A stretch of DNA of 5,989 bases from Lishizhenia sp. (GTDB lineage Bacteria; Bacteroidota; Bacteroidia; Flavobacteriales_D; Crocinitomicaceae). Location: NCBI GenBank assembly GCA_007117055.1, contig SKHH01000139.1:1-5989 (forward strand). The letters run 5' to 3'. A program made the translations under genes and the position numbers. Every line of letters starts with the position of its first letter. Positions within the stretch are counted from its first letter, which is position 1. The notes under the pieces were generated by a model, which was not told the origin of the DNA, made no database searches, and saw only the letters and a list, made by a program, of their open reading frames with translations. Below are positions 5,832 to 5,989 of this stretch, piece after piece.

Positions 5832-5839
5832 CAAAGGTA
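5832..5839 (-). promoter_or_regulatory. Bacteroidota -7 promoter element of the sulfur operon
   Basis: Read on the minus strand this is TACCTTTG, a perfect match to the Bacteroidota TAnnTTTG element. Transcription would begin near 5827, giving an A-rich leader of about 37 nt before the ATG at 5789. No TTG or TTTG lies at the usual 19-bp spacing; the nearest TTG is at 5866-5868, 26 bp away. A promoter with a good -7 and no -33 usually needs an activator, which fits the repeats immediately upstream. Confidence 0.72.
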
Positions 5840-5842
5840 AGA

Positions 5843-5862
5843 CGATTGAACCGTTTTAATCG
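5843..5862. promoter_or_regulatory. Imperfect 20-bp palindrome, candidate operator
   Basis: This stretch matches its own reverse complement at 16 of 20 positions, with outer arms CGATT and AATCG. It includes TTGA-N6-TTAA (5846-5859), one base from the TTGA-N6-TCAA pattern of Crp/Fnr-type sites. It ends 3 bp from the -7 element, between the normal -7 and -33 positions, where a bound repressor would block polymerase. It overlaps the 9-bp direct repeats, so only one reading may be functional. Confidence 0.42.
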
Positions 5863-5878
5863 TTACAATTGTTACAAT
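5843..5878. repeat. Tandem 9-bp repeats upstream of the sulfur operon
   Basis: Three abutting 9-mers are visible on the plus strand: CGTTTTAAT (5852-5860), CGTTACAAT (5861-5869) and TGTTACAAT (5870-5878). A weaker fourth, CGATTGAAC, occupies 5843-5851. The consensus is close to CGTTnnAAT. They begin 3 bp upstream of the -7 element and cover the -20 to -50 region, where an activator or repressor would bind. The repeats are directly visible; their role as binding sites is inference. Confidence 0.55.
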
Positions 5879-5989
5879 ACCAAAAACCAAATGAATATGA
5901 TGCTATAATACTCAAGTTTCGCCCCCTATATTATAAGGCATACAACCTTAACATTATCTATAGACTTGACGATTAATGTGTTTATTTTA

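Noticed and set aside
5961..5989. Possible divergent promoter (TAGACTTG) and ATG at 5976 on the plus strand
   Set aside because: The element has one mismatch, has no -33, and is too close to the ATG; only four codons fit before the edge, so no gene can be called.
1..5989. CRISPR arrays, insertion sequences, tRNA or rRNA genes
   Set aside because: No spaced identical repeats, transposase-like frames, terminal inverted repeats, or cloverleaf/rRNA-like stretches were seen on reading either strand.

Overview
The window looks like AT-rich chromosomal DNA from a member of the Bacteroidota, most likely a flavobacterium. This rests on TAnnTTTG-type -7 promoter elements, A-rich leaders without Shine-Dalgarno sequences, and protein families and gene order familiar from that group. 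The taxonomic call is inference, because no rRNA or marker gene is present.

All seven convincing genes lie on the minus strand and are read from right to left. The first six form a compact cluster (5789 to 1765): a CstB-like persulfide dioxygenase/rhodanese fusion; a small cytosolic rhodanese; a lipoprotein rhodanese; a tandem universal stress protein; and two half-size YeeE/YedE-type membrane proteins that together resemble one TsuA-like thiosulfate or sulfur-ion transporter. Spacing within the last five genes is 4 to 19 bp. A 68-bp gap holding a hairpin separates the first gene from the rest. A clear terminator (1731-1760) follows the last transporter gene. Only 11 bp beyond its T-tract starts a seventh gene, an OprD-like outer-membrane porin (1719-304).

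Right edge (5790-5989): a TACCTTTG -7 element sits ahead of the first gene. Just upstream are tandem 9-bp repeats and overlapping imperfect palindromes that look like a regulator-binding region. The -33 element is missing at normal spacing, which suggests regulated transcription. No regulator gene lies in the window, but one could start just past the right edge.

Left edge (1-303): this stretch holds no protein gene. It holds a strong U-tract terminator hairpin (146-175), a -7 element that could make a ~70-nt two-hairpin RNA ending at that terminator, and a well-formed leftward promoter (66-95) with an upstream T8-G-A8 tract and a GC-rich leader that runs out of the window.

Taken together, the genes suggest a route for sulfane sulfur across the envelope. 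A porin would admit an anion, a periplasm-facing lipoprotein rhodanese would handle persulfide sulfur, and the split YeeE/YedE transporter would carry it inward. The cytosolic rhodanese and the dioxygenase fusion would then oxidise it to sulfite or thiosulfate. The individual families are known. Less ordinary are the paired rhodaneses in two compartments, the stress protein and porin in the cluster, and the non-coding structures at both ends.
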